From positions 1 to 11,657 of the forward strand of contig JAEMQG010000099.1 of NCBI GenBank assembly GCA_022758935.1: 11,657 nt of DNA, in the 5' to 3' direction. Each line of letters begins with the position of its first letter. Position 1 is the stretch's first letter. The position numbers were made by a program, and so were the translations under genes. Positions 5,876 through 11,657 of the stretch are shown piece after piece. The notes under the pieces were generated by a model. It saw only the letters and a list, made by a program, of their open reading frames with translations, had not been told where the DNA came from and ran no database searches. The DNA is from Candidatus Nitrosopumilus sp. (lineage in GTDB: Archaea; Thermoproteota; Nitrososphaeria; Nitrososphaerales; Nitrosopumilaceae).

Positions 5876-6855
5876 AAAAAATAATATCTTTACTGACATT
5901 AATTTTAGTTTCTAGTATGATTTTAGGTGGCATGACTAATACTGCTCAAGCACAAAATGATCCATCAATTCTTCTAAAAATTGCAAAACAAGCTCAAGAA
6001 CAACTTCAAAATCAGATAAACCAAAATTCACCAGACACAATAAAACAACTTTTCAAAAATGGAACACAACAAGTTATGGCTTTAGAAAAATCTCTTGGTA
6101 ATAACGAAACCAATATTGCAAAGGAACAATTCCTTTCTGCAATGAGAATTTTTAAACAAGTGTCTCAACAACTAATTTATCAGACTCCTAAACCAGAACT
6201 CCTTTCTAATAAAACCACTATACAAGATCCTTCTGGTGATATTCTTAGAATGCAAGATTATTCGAACAATCTCAAATCAATTGCTAAAAAATACAATACA
6301 TTAATTGATTTTTCTGAACTAGATGCCCTATTTGTAACAGCAAAAAAACAGGCTACAGACAACCAATTCGATGAATCACAACAAACAATTACTAAAATTA
6401 AACAAATGATTGTTGATCTCAATAAAAATATTCGTGAGCAATCATCTCCACATCAACAATCTCGTGCTAAAGAATATGCTCAAACATACATAGAACAATT
6501 GGACAGATTAATTGAAAATGCAAAAAACCAAAAATTATCAGAAGATATTATAAAACGACTTGAAACTGCTAGAGAAAATCTTTCACTTGCAACTGATCCA
6601 CATGAAATAATTAAACAAGTAAGAGAAATTATCTCCATTAAAACACAATTTGACTTGACAAAAAATGATCGATTAGAATCTAGAGTTATACAAATTGAAA
6701 AAACATTACTCAATTTATCTAACTCAAATCAATTAAATCAAACTGATATAGAAGATGCCAAAACAACACTTCAAACCATTAAGCGTCTTTTATCTCAAGG
6801 CGAAGTTGATATGGCAAATGAATTATTACGATCGTTAACAACATTACTAGATTAA
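5872..6855 (+). CDS. secreted helical coiled-coil protein, partner of the membrane regulator
   Basis: A 327-residue protein with a clear signal peptide: MKK, a hydrophobic core to about residue 20, then a likely cut after AQA-27. The mature ~300 residues are nearly all helix, rich in Gln, Asn, Lys, Leu and Ile with heptad-like spacing. They contain no cysteine and no C-terminal anchor, so the protein should act outside the membrane. Its ATG overlaps the stop of the membrane regulator by 4 bases and is preceded by the purine run GGAGAAAGAGGA, a good ribosome site. Strict coupling suggests equal dosage and a physical or functional link, for example ligand capture or control of the outer domain. 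That is inference; no enzyme motif is seen. The family is not recognised. Confidence 0.8.
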   Translation: MKKIISLLTLILVSSMILGGMTNTAQAQNDPSILLKIAKQAQEQLQNQINQNSPDTIKQLFKNGTQQVMALEKSLGNNETNIAKEQFLSAMRIFKQVSQQLIYQTPKPELLSNKTTIQDPSGDILRMQDYSNNLKSIAKKYNTLIDFSELDALFVTAKKQATDNQFDESQQTITKIKQMIVDLNKNIREQSSPHQQSRAKEYAQTYIEQLDRLIENAKNQKLSEDIIKRLETARENLSLATDPHEIIKQVREIISIKTQFDLTKNDRLESRVIQIEKTLLNLSNSNQLNQTDIEDAKTTLQTIKRLLSQGEVDMANELLRSLTTLLD

Positions 6856-6880
6856 ATTCAAAGATTAGTCATCATAAACT

Positions 6881-6889
6881 TCATATACA
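6881..6889 (+). promoter_or_regulatory. TATA-like promoter of the 64-residue membrane protein gene
   Basis: TCATATACA is centred about 25 bases before ATG 6910, fitting leaderless transcription. Confidence 0.35.
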
Positions 6890-6909
6890 TTTTCTAAACT
6901 GAATTCAAT

Positions 6910-7104
6910 ATGGCTTCTAAATCAATTAGTGTTGGAGTAGGAATTCCAATGATTGTAGTTGGTGCTTTGATGGCATGGTTATTGGCGCCATTTCAGAGTG
7001 AAATGCAAAATACAATAGAATTTGTGGGAAGTCTAATTGGGATTTTAGGAGTAGTCTTCTTTATTTCTGGTCTATTCTACACCAAAGAACCTGTAATGCA
7101 TTAA
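6910..7104 (+). CDS. small two-helix membrane protein
   Basis: A 64-residue protein with two transmembrane helices: about 8-27 (VGVGIPMIVVGALMAWLLAP) and about 37-57 (FVGSLIGILGVVFFISGLFY). A short loop (FQSEMQNTIE) joins them. The protein has glycines spaced for helix packing and no catalytic motif. It lies 54 bases after the regulator operon and 38 bases before queE and appears to have its own promoter. Function is unknown. Confidence 0.7.
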   Translation: MASKSISVGVGIPMIVVGALMAWLLAPFQSEMQNTIEFVGSLIGILGVVFFISGLFYTKEPVMH

Positions 7105-7111
7105 CTAATTG

Positions 7112-7119
7112 AATAAATA
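7112..7119 (+). promoter_or_regulatory. TATA-like promoter of queE
   Basis: AATAAATA is centred about 27 bases before TTG 7143, fitting a leaderless transcript and supporting the TTG start. Confidence 0.45.
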
Positions 7120-7142
7120 ATGAAAAAAAATACCATAATTAC

Positions 7143-7856
7143 TTGAAAGTTAGATTATTTGAAATATTTACATCAATTGAAGGAGAAGGAATTCTTTATG
7201 GCACAAAAACTCTTTTTGTTAGATTAGCTGGTTGCCCATTTACTTGTTTTTATTGTGATACTAAAGAATCACTTCCACTTGATTCTGGAAAAGAATACAC
7301 AATTGAGGAGGCGTGTAAACTAATCGATTTTAATCTTAAAAATCAGACATACAAAGTAAATTTCACAGGAGGTGATCCATTAATTCAACATAATGCAGTA
7401 GCTGAACTTGCAAGATATGTTCAAACAAAAAAAATTCCAACTTATCTTGAATCATCATGCTTTGATTCTGATAGATTCAATCACGTATTACCATTTTTTG
7501 ATATTATTAAAATAGAATTTAAAACAAAAGATTCTGACTTTGTAGATACTAAACACTATGAAGGGTTAATGGAAAATGCAATAAAATGTCTTAAATCATC
7601 TATTGCGTCTAAAAAAACTACATATATCAAAATAGTCGTCAGCTCCAAAACTAGCCTGAAAGATTTTACAGATCTGATTAATAAAATATTTAATACTACT
7701 TCAAATCAAGAAATTGATGGGTTCATTATTCAACCAACGTATGGTATTTCAGAACCCTCCTTAGATTTACTGCTAAATTTGTATGATATAGTTTATCCAT
7801 ATTACATTGACGTTAAGGTTGTTCCTCAACTTCATAAATTCATTGGAGCCCCATAA
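7143..7856 (+). CDS. queE: 7-carboxy-7-deazaguanine synthase (radical SAM)
   Basis: QueE converts 6-carboxy-tetrahydropterin to 7-carboxy-7-deazaguanine, the ring-contraction step of preQ0 synthesis, in the cytoplasm. The 237-residue chain is a normal length. Near the N-terminus are FTSIEGEG (about 9-16) and the radical-SAM cluster motif Cys31-x3-Cys35-x2-Cys38 (AGCPFTCFYCDT). The SAM-binding TGGDP is at 75-79, the position of GGEP in relatives. The C-terminal half has the incomplete barrel strands (YIKIVVSS, GFIIQPTYG). The start is TTG, giving MKVRLFEIF; there is no in-frame ATG before the EGEG motif, and the TATA box lies 27 bases upstream. folE follows 64 bases later, and queC lies on the opposite strand nearby, giving a scattered preQ0 cluster. 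In archaea the product normally feeds archaeosine in tRNA. QueD is absent from the window. Confidence 0.95.
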   Translation: MKVRLFEIFTSIEGEGILYGTKTLFVRLAGCPFTCFYCDTKESLPLDSGKEYTIEEACKLIDFNLKNQTYKVNFTGGDPLIQHNAVAELARYVQTKKIPTYLESSCFDSDRFNHVLPFFDIIKIEFKTKDSDFVDTKHYEGLMENAIKCLKSSIASKKTTYIKIVVSSKTSLKDFTDLINKIFNTTSNQEIDGFIIQPTYGISEPSLDLLLNLYDIVYPYYIDVKVVPQLHKFIGAP

Positions 7857-7888
7857 TTTTACCATCAGCCTAAACACCAGATCAGATT

Positions 7889-7898
7889 CAAATACTAG
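7889..7898 (+). promoter_or_regulatory. TATA-like promoter of folE
   Basis: CAAATACTAG is centred about 27 bases before ATG 7921; the spacing fits a leaderless transcript. The match to a TATA consensus is modest. Confidence 0.35.
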
Positions 7899-7920
7899 AA
7901 AAAATCTATCAAATTATTAA

Positions 7921-8478
7921 ATGGATAAAGAACGTGTAAAGAAACTTGTTAGAGAATTAATTATTGAAATTGGTGAAGATCCAACACGTGAAGGTCTTAA
8001 AGACACTCCGGAACGGATTGCAAATATGTATCAAGAGATCTTTGGTGGATACGAATCTGACTCTGAATTATCAGTACAATTCTCCGAAGATTCTGATGTA
8101 GTAATTGCTCGCGATATTCAGTTTTATTCTATGTGTGAACACCATATGTTGCCATTTTTTGGGAAAATTCACATTGCATATTCTCCAAATGGTAGAGTTT
8201 TCGGGATCTCAAAATTAGTTAGATTAGTTGAAAAATACTCTAAAAGACTACAAATCCAAGAACGATTAACAAAAAATATAGCTGATGAATTGTTTGCTCA
8301 GGGTGTAAAAGGAGTAGTAGTTTTAGCTGATGCAGAGCATCTTTGTATGAAAATGCGGGGAGTCAGAAATGATGCAACACTTACTTCATCTGCATATAGA
8401 GGAATTTATGAAAATAGGGAAGAAAAAGATGGCATTATTACCATGATTAGAAGGCGTGCCTCAGTTGAATCACACTAG
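7921..8478 (+). CDS. folE: GTP cyclohydrolase I (type IA)
   Basis: FolE hydrolyses GTP to 7,8-dihydroneopterin triphosphate, the entry step to pterins and to preQ0. The 185-residue chain has the helical N-terminal part (EDPTREGLKDTPERIANMY) and the catalytic tunnel fold. Zinc ligands are visible at Cys72 and His75 (MCEHHMLPF) and Cys142 (EHLCMKMRGV), with His74 and His140 also present, matching the bacterial and eukaryotic enzyme. GISKLVRLVEKYSKRLQIQE is the conserved central segment. Many Euryarchaeota instead use the unrelated type IB enzyme (MptA); Thaumarchaeota are known to carry type IA. Position between queE and queC suggests that its product is used for preQ0, although folate-like pterin synthesis could share it. 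Confidence 0.96.
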   Translation: MDKERVKKLVRELIIEIGEDPTREGLKDTPERIANMYQEIFGGYESDSELSVQFSEDSDVVIARDIQFYSMCEHHMLPFFGKIHIAYSPNGRVFGISKLVRLVEKYSKRLQIQERLTKNIADELFAQGVKGVVVLADAEHLCMKMRGVRNDATLTSSAYRGIYENREEKDGIITMIRRRASVESH

Positions 8479-8490
8479 GATCCTGAAAAA

Positions 8491-8498
8491 TTAAATAA
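8491..8498 (+). promoter_or_regulatory. TATA-like promoter of the 83-residue membrane protein gene
   Basis: TTAAATAA is centred about 25 bases before ATG 8520, as expected for a leaderless transcript. Confidence 0.4.
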
Positions 8499-8519
8499 TC
8501 AATCTTTTACACAAAAACC

Positions 8520-8771
8520 ATGGGAGCACATCCTAATGTCCACATTCCAAAAGAATCATGGCCTAACTGGACATGGTATGCAATTGAATTTGGAATTGTA
8601 ATTGCAATTTCAATGCTAGTTTCCAGAGAAATTACAAATTCTTTAAAAGGATTAACTCCAGAAATTCAAAATTATGTTTTTATGGGAATTGTTGGTGGAA
8701 TTTTCTTTATTTGGTACATTGTACTCAGAAATTTCATTTTTAAAAAGAAAATTCTTGATAATAAATACTAA
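8520..8771 (+). CDS. small two-helix membrane protein
   Basis: An 83-residue protein. The N-terminus (MGAHPNVHIPKESWPNW) is polar with two His and two Trp. Helices follow at about 20-36 (YAIEFGIVIAISMLVS) and about 52-71 (YVFMGIVGGIFFIWYIVLR), ending in a basic tail FKKKILDNKY, probably in the cytoplasm. The family is not recognised. It ends 2 bases from the stop of queC on the other strand, so the 3' ends of the two transcripts must overlap coding sequence. The His/Trp N-terminus could be a metal or cofactor contact, but nothing in the sequence proves this. Confidence 0.7.
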   Translation: MGAHPNVHIPKESWPNWTWYAIEFGIVIAISMLVSREITNSLKGLTPEIQNYVFMGIVGGIFFIWYIVLRNFIFKKKILDNKY

Positions 8772-8773
8772 GA

Positions 8774-9448
8774 TTATTTTAGATATTTTGTTTTATCTAC
8801 AATTCCAGCTTTTTCAAAACCTCTTTTTCTATTATTACAAGATTCACAAATACCACAATGATATTTTTTATTGGAATAACAACTCCAAGTATTAAAAATA
8901 GGATCACCCATATTTTTGAAACCAATCTTCAACAAATCACTTTTTGAAAGACCTTCTCTATACGGTGACCAGATTTTAATATTTTTTCGTAATCCTGAAC
9001 TGATTCCATCAATTTCACCTTGATTAAAAGCAGATTCAAGCTTTTTTGTAAATATTGGTCTACAATCAGGATAATTCCTATCCCCTGTATGCGCACCATA
9101 TGCTACAAATGATGCATTAAGAGTAAACGCCCAAGCTGAAGCAACTGATAGAAAAACTGCATTTCTAATTGGAACAACAATGGAATAATCAAATTTTCTT
9201 GGAATTTTTCTCATTGTACTAGTTAAAACATTAGAATTACCATACAATTCTTTCATAAAACTAATATCAACAATCTTGTGCTGTTTTAATCCAAGATTTT
9301 TGGCAAATTTTTTTGCCGCAATAATTTCCTTTTCTGCTTTTTGACCATATGAAAATGTAATCCCATAAAGTTCGTATTTTAATTTAAGATAACTAACAAC
9401 ACAAACAGAATCTACGCCACCGCTAAATACAATAACTGCTTTTTTCAT
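8774..9448 (-). CDS. queC: 7-cyano-7-deazaguanine (preQ0) synthase
   Basis: QueC uses ATP and ammonia to turn 7-carboxy-7-deazaguanine into the nitrile preQ0, the base later inserted into archaeal tRNA and made into archaeosine. With the ATG at 9448 the protein is 224 residues. The PP-loop SGGVDS is at 9-14, followed by ITFSYGQKAEKEI, VVPIRNAVFLS and YGAHTGDRNYPDCR, all typical of the family. Zinc is held by Cys190, Cys198, Cys201 and Cys204 (SCY...CGICESC). A TTG five codons upstream (9463) is also in frame, but MKKAVIVFSGG is the usual N-terminus and has AAGAAAG just before it. It is the last gene of the GTPase-thrB-queC operon, 16 bases after the thrB stop with this start. Confidence 0.95.
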   Translation of the reverse strand: MKKAVIVFSGGVDSVCVVSYLKLKYELYGITFSYGQKAEKEIIAAKKFAKNLGLKQHKIVDISFMKELYGNSNVLTSTMRKIPRKFDYSIVVPIRNAVFLSVASAWAFTLNASFVAYGAHTGDRNYPDCRPIFTKKLESAFNQGEIDGISSGLRKNIKIWSPYREGLSKSDLLKIGFKNMGDPIFNTWSCYSNKKYHCGICESCNNRKRGFEKAGIVDKTKYLK

Positions 9449-9464
9449 AAACTTTCTTGCCAAA

Positions 9465-10385
9465 TTATTTTTTTATTACTATAGCGCCTTTACTTGGTTT
9501 GCAAATTACCGTTTGACATTTAATGTTTACATTTGCAAATCCTCTCGACATTGCCGAACTTATCCTCTTTAAATCAGCAGAATTTTTTGAAAATGCAATT
9601 ACTGAAGGACCTGCACCACTAATCGTCACACCCAATGCACCTGCTCTAAGGGCATTTTCTTTAACTTTAACAAATCCTGGTATCATATGTTGTCGTGCAG
9701 GTTCAACAATCACATCTTTTATGGAATTTCCGATCAACTCGGGATTTTTTTCCATAAAACCTACAACAATTGCTGCAGCATTTGATAAATTTCTAACACT
9801 ATCAATTAGATTTACTTTTTTTGGTATTACGCCTCGTGAAATCTTCGTTTTCATTTTGGGGACTTCAAGTTTTGGAATTGCAATGCACATTCTAAGATTT
9901 TTTGGCGGTTTAATCTTGATTATATTTAGAGGATTTGTTCTTACTATCACAAAACCTCCTAAAACTGATGCTGCTACATTATCAAAATGAATAGAGCCAG
10001 CACTAGCCTTTTCTCCAGATCCTGCAAATTCTACAAGGGTATTTTTATCTAATTTCAACCCATACAACTTATCAAATGCAACAGCAGTTGCTGATGCAGA
10101 AGCTGCACTACTTCCCATTCCAAATCCTGGAGGAACACCTTTTTTAATTTTAATTTCTATTCCATCTTTAATTTTGAATTTTTTTATCATATTTTTGACA
10201 ACTAATCCTGCTGTGTTGTTTTCCGGATTTGTTGGAACATCATCTTCAGTGATTATACTGATTCCACTTTTCTTTTTTGTCAAAGTAATCTCATCAAAAA
10301 AAGCATCTACTGCCAATCCAAATACATCAAATCCCGGACCCAAGTTTGCAGTAGAAGATGGTGCTTTTACAGTGATTGATCTCAA
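9465..10385 (-). CDS. thrB: homoserine kinase (GHMP family)
   Basis: ThrB phosphorylates homoserine with ATP, giving O-phosphohomoserine for threonine synthase, in the cytoplasm. The 306-residue chain has the GHMP N-terminal motif PSSTANLGPGFD (9-20), the ATP-binding loop GVPPGFGMGSSAAS (83-96) and the C-terminal motif ISGAGPSVIAF. VPKMKTKISRGVIPKKV corresponds to the substrate-site region of homoserine kinases. TTG at 10385 is the start: it directly follows the TAG of the GTPase gene with no base between, so translation is probably coupled. Threonine synthesis has no evident link to either neighbour, so the operon may be one of convenience. Mevalonate kinase relatives were considered, but the motifs and length fit ThrB better. 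Confidence 0.93.
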   Translation of the reverse strand: MRSITVKAPSSTANLGPGFDVFGLAVDAFFDEITLTKKKSGISIITEDDVPTNPENNTAGLVVKNMIKKFKIKDGIEIKIKKGVPPGFGMGSSAASASATAVAFDKLYGLKLDKNTLVEFAGSGEKASAGSIHFDNVAASVLGGFVIVRTNPLNIIKIKPPKNLRMCIAIPKLEVPKMKTKISRGVIPKKVNLIDSVRNLSNAAAIVVGFMEKNPELIGNSIKDVIVEPARQHMIPGFVKVKENALRAGALGVTISGAGPSVIAFSKNSADLKRISSAMSRGFANVNIKCQTVICKPSKGAIVIKK

Positions 10386-11144
10386 CTAATCTTCTACCTC
10401 TTCACCCAAATTAAGAATTCTGCTTAGCGCCCCTTCTAAATTCTCTAATCCCTTCCCGGTAACATTAGAAACTGGAATTAATCCTTGAGAAAAACCACCA
10501 AGATTTAAACCTCGTAAAATATTTGTAGTTAAGCTGTATGTTTCTCCATCTGCCTCTTTAGCAATAGCATCCTCTAATAATTTTAGATTACTTGACCAGT
10601 GTATGATATCTTGTAGTTTAGAACTTATTAGATCCGTTTTAGTAATAACGTTAATAGCTGGTAAATTTAGACGTAATCTTATTGATGTAGCAAGGAGAGC
10701 AATTGAGACAAAGTTTACTGGTGTAGTAATTAATGCACCATCGAAAAGAAATATGTTTGTCTTTTCTTCAGATGAAATATTTTCTACAACAAAACGACCA
10801 CTAGAACGATATGCAAACAATTCAATCTGACCTGGCGTATCCACAATTAAATAATCTGGATTCACTCTATCAATCTCTTCTTTAATATCATCAATTTTGG
10901 AAGCAATCAGATCATTTGCCATAACTACCGCCCCATTTGGACCAAGATCATACTGTTGCATTATATCTACAATGTCAACATAATCTCTAACGTCAACATC
11001 ACAAGTATAGGGTAAATTCCTAACACCCGGATCCAAGTTCAATACAGCCACAAATGCACCGTTCTTTGTATAGTACTCGTGTAGCTTTGATGTTAGAAGC
11101 GATTTTCCTGAACCTGCAGTTCCTGTTATAAAAATTGATTTCAA
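10386..11144 (-). CDS. GPN-loop GTPase (Gpn1/PAB0955-like)
   Basis: A 252-residue cytoplasmic GTPase. It has the P-loop GTAGSGKS (8-15), the LNLDPG segment (35-40), the diagnostic Gly-Pro-Asn insertion at 68-70 (DLGPNGAVV), Walker B DTPGQIEL (102-109) and the guanine-specificity motif TKTD (168-171). GPN GTPases dimerise, with the Asn of the loop reaching the partner's active site. Eukaryotic members help assemble RNA polymerase II, and archaea carry a single ancestral form whose role is less clear. The start is TTG at 11144, the only sensible one before the P-loop, with a TATA-like element about 29 bases upstream. It is the first gene of the operon with thrB and queC. Its last codons are acidic (GEEVED). 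Confidence 0.94.
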   Translation of the reverse strand: MKSIFITGTAGSGKSLLTSKLHEYYTKNGAFVAVLNLDPGVRNLPYTCDVDVRDYVDIVDIMQQYDLGPNGAVVMANDLIASKIDDIKEEIDRVNPDYLIVDTPGQIELFAYRSSGRFVVENISSEEKTNIFLFDGALITTPVNFVSIALLATSIRLRLNLPAINVITKTDLISSKLQDIIHWSSNLKLLEDAIAKEADGETYSLTTNILRGLNLGGFSQGLIPVSNVTGKGLENLEGALSRILNLGEEVED

Positions 11145-11534
11145 TACTGTCTAAACTTTCATTCTTAGTTTATATTTCAAACTAGTTATTTTTAGTATCT
11201 ATTTTTCTAAATACATTACACAGGTAATCAATAATCAAATGAAAATATACAATCTTTCATTAGTGACATTGAATGTAATTTAAGATTACTCACTTATTGA
11301 CTAAAAAATCACATATTTGAAAGAATTATCATCAAATCACTATGTGAAAAACTTTTCAAATTATGATCTTTTTGATCCATTGCCTACAATTTTTATTATT
11401 ATTAGAAATTCAAAAAACCTATTAATCAACTAGTTTCTAGAGTTTTTCGAAATTTGTGACTAGATATAAAGGTAAAACACACCGTTTTTAAATTTTAATC
11501 AACTTTCATATTTGAATGCATAAAAAAATTATCA
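11145..11534. other. AT-rich intergenic region between divergent genes, no gene seen
   Basis: About 390 bases separating the minus-strand GTPase operon from a plus-strand membrane protein gene. It holds the operon promoter at its left end. TATA-like runs near 11484-11494 and 11505-11514 could serve the right-hand gene. All frames are closed by stops and no RNA gene signature was found. Confidence 0.55.
11169..11177 (-). promoter_or_regulatory. TATA box of the GTPase-thrB-queC operon
   Basis: On the minus strand this reads AAATATAAA. Its centre is about 29 bases before TTG 11144, predicting a leader of zero to a few bases. It should serve all three genes, since no gap between them is large enough to suggest another promoter. 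Confidence 0.5.
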
Positions 11535-11657
11535 ATGAATTGGAGAATTATCGCTATCCCAGCAACTCTTATTCCTATTTTTATTATTGCAATTCAATTT
11601 GATATAAAATTTGAAGATGTCTTGGCAATTGGAATTTTCCCATTTCTATTAGCTATA
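11535..11657 (+). CDS. N-terminus of an integral membrane protein, cut by the window edge
   Basis: ATG at 11535 opens 41 codons to the window edge with no stop. The product starts MNWR, then a transmembrane helix (about 5-21, IIAIPATLIPIFIIAIQ), a short charged loop (FDIKFED) and the start of a second helix (VLAIGIFPFLLAI). The pattern suggests a multi-pass membrane protein; the flippase-like (lysylphosphatidylglycerol synthase TM) family is one possibility, but too little is present to decide. A weak TATA-like run about 25 bases upstream is compatible with leaderless transcription. Confidence 0.65.
   Translation, partial: MNWRIIAIPATLIPIFIIAIQFDIKFEDVLAIGIFPFLLAI

Noticed and set aside
6480..6713. 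77-codon open frame antisense to the secreted helical protein gene
   Set aside because: It lies wholly inside a well-supported gene, and its Ser/Phe/Cys-rich product is what antisense of Gln/Lys/Glu codons gives.
8674..8895. 73-codon plus-strand frame overlapping the 83-residue membrane protein gene and queC
   Set aside because: It is out of frame with both supported genes, and its Phe/Tyr/Ile-rich product has no domain.
9523..9990. 155-codon plus-strand frame opposite thrB
   Set aside because: It is fully antisense to a clear homoserine kinase; its length comes from the kinase codon pattern.
10174..10389. 71-codon plus-strand frame opposite the thrB N-terminus
   Set aside because: It is a shadow of the conserved kinase motifs, with no own signals.
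10603..10830. 75-codon plus-strand frame opposite the GTPase gene
   Set aside because: It is a shadow within a GPN-loop GTPase with all motifs intact.
1..11657. CRISPR array, transposase or tRNA gene
   Set aside because: No regularly spaced repeats, no transposase-like translation, and no T-loop/acceptor pattern were found by reading both strands.

Overview
The window looks like a piece of an ammonia-oxidizing archaeon (Nitrososphaerota/Thaumarchaeota, probably Nitrosopumilaceae). The reasons are the very AT-rich DNA, archaeal TATA boxes about 25-29 bp before start codons, frequent TTG starts, a GPN-loop GTPase, an archaeal TFB remnant, a CdvB (ESCRT-III-like) remnant, and preQ0/archaeosine genes. 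The assignment rests on family recognition by eye.

Left part (1-4400): the left edge cuts a short-chain dehydrogenase on the minus strand. An AT-rich gap follows, holding a GC-richer, self-complementary element at about 820-915 that may be a structured RNA. Next is a small anchored or secreted protein (919-1347, minus). From 1409 to about 4396 the DNA is largely a gene graveyard. It contains a decayed transcription factor B gene (1409-2263, minus), a decayed cdvB paralogue (about 2588-3196, plus), and two more probable remnants of unknown family (3901-4166 minus, 4165-4396 plus). Two apparently intact small genes sit among them: a 34-residue C2H2 zinc-finger protein (2381-2485) and a coiled-coil protein (3207-3683, minus).

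Middle part (4480-6855): a three-gene plus-strand operon encodes a soluble winged-helix regulator, a membrane protein with an outside domain and a cytoplasmic winged-helix domain, and a secreted helical protein. The membrane protein and the secreted protein overlap by 4 bases. A 12-bp tandem repeat lies at the presumed promoter. This is the most plausible little-described system in the window: a membrane-anchored transcription regulator with its own secreted partner.

Right part (6910-11657): a small membrane protein, queE, folE and another small membrane protein lie on the plus strand. They converge on a minus-strand operon that is transcribed in the order GPN-loop GTPase, thrB, queC. FolE, QueE and QueC supply three of the four steps from GTP to preQ0, the precursor of archaeosine in tRNA; QueD is not in the window. 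ThrB makes O-phosphohomoserine for threonine. The window ends inside the start of a plus-strand membrane protein.
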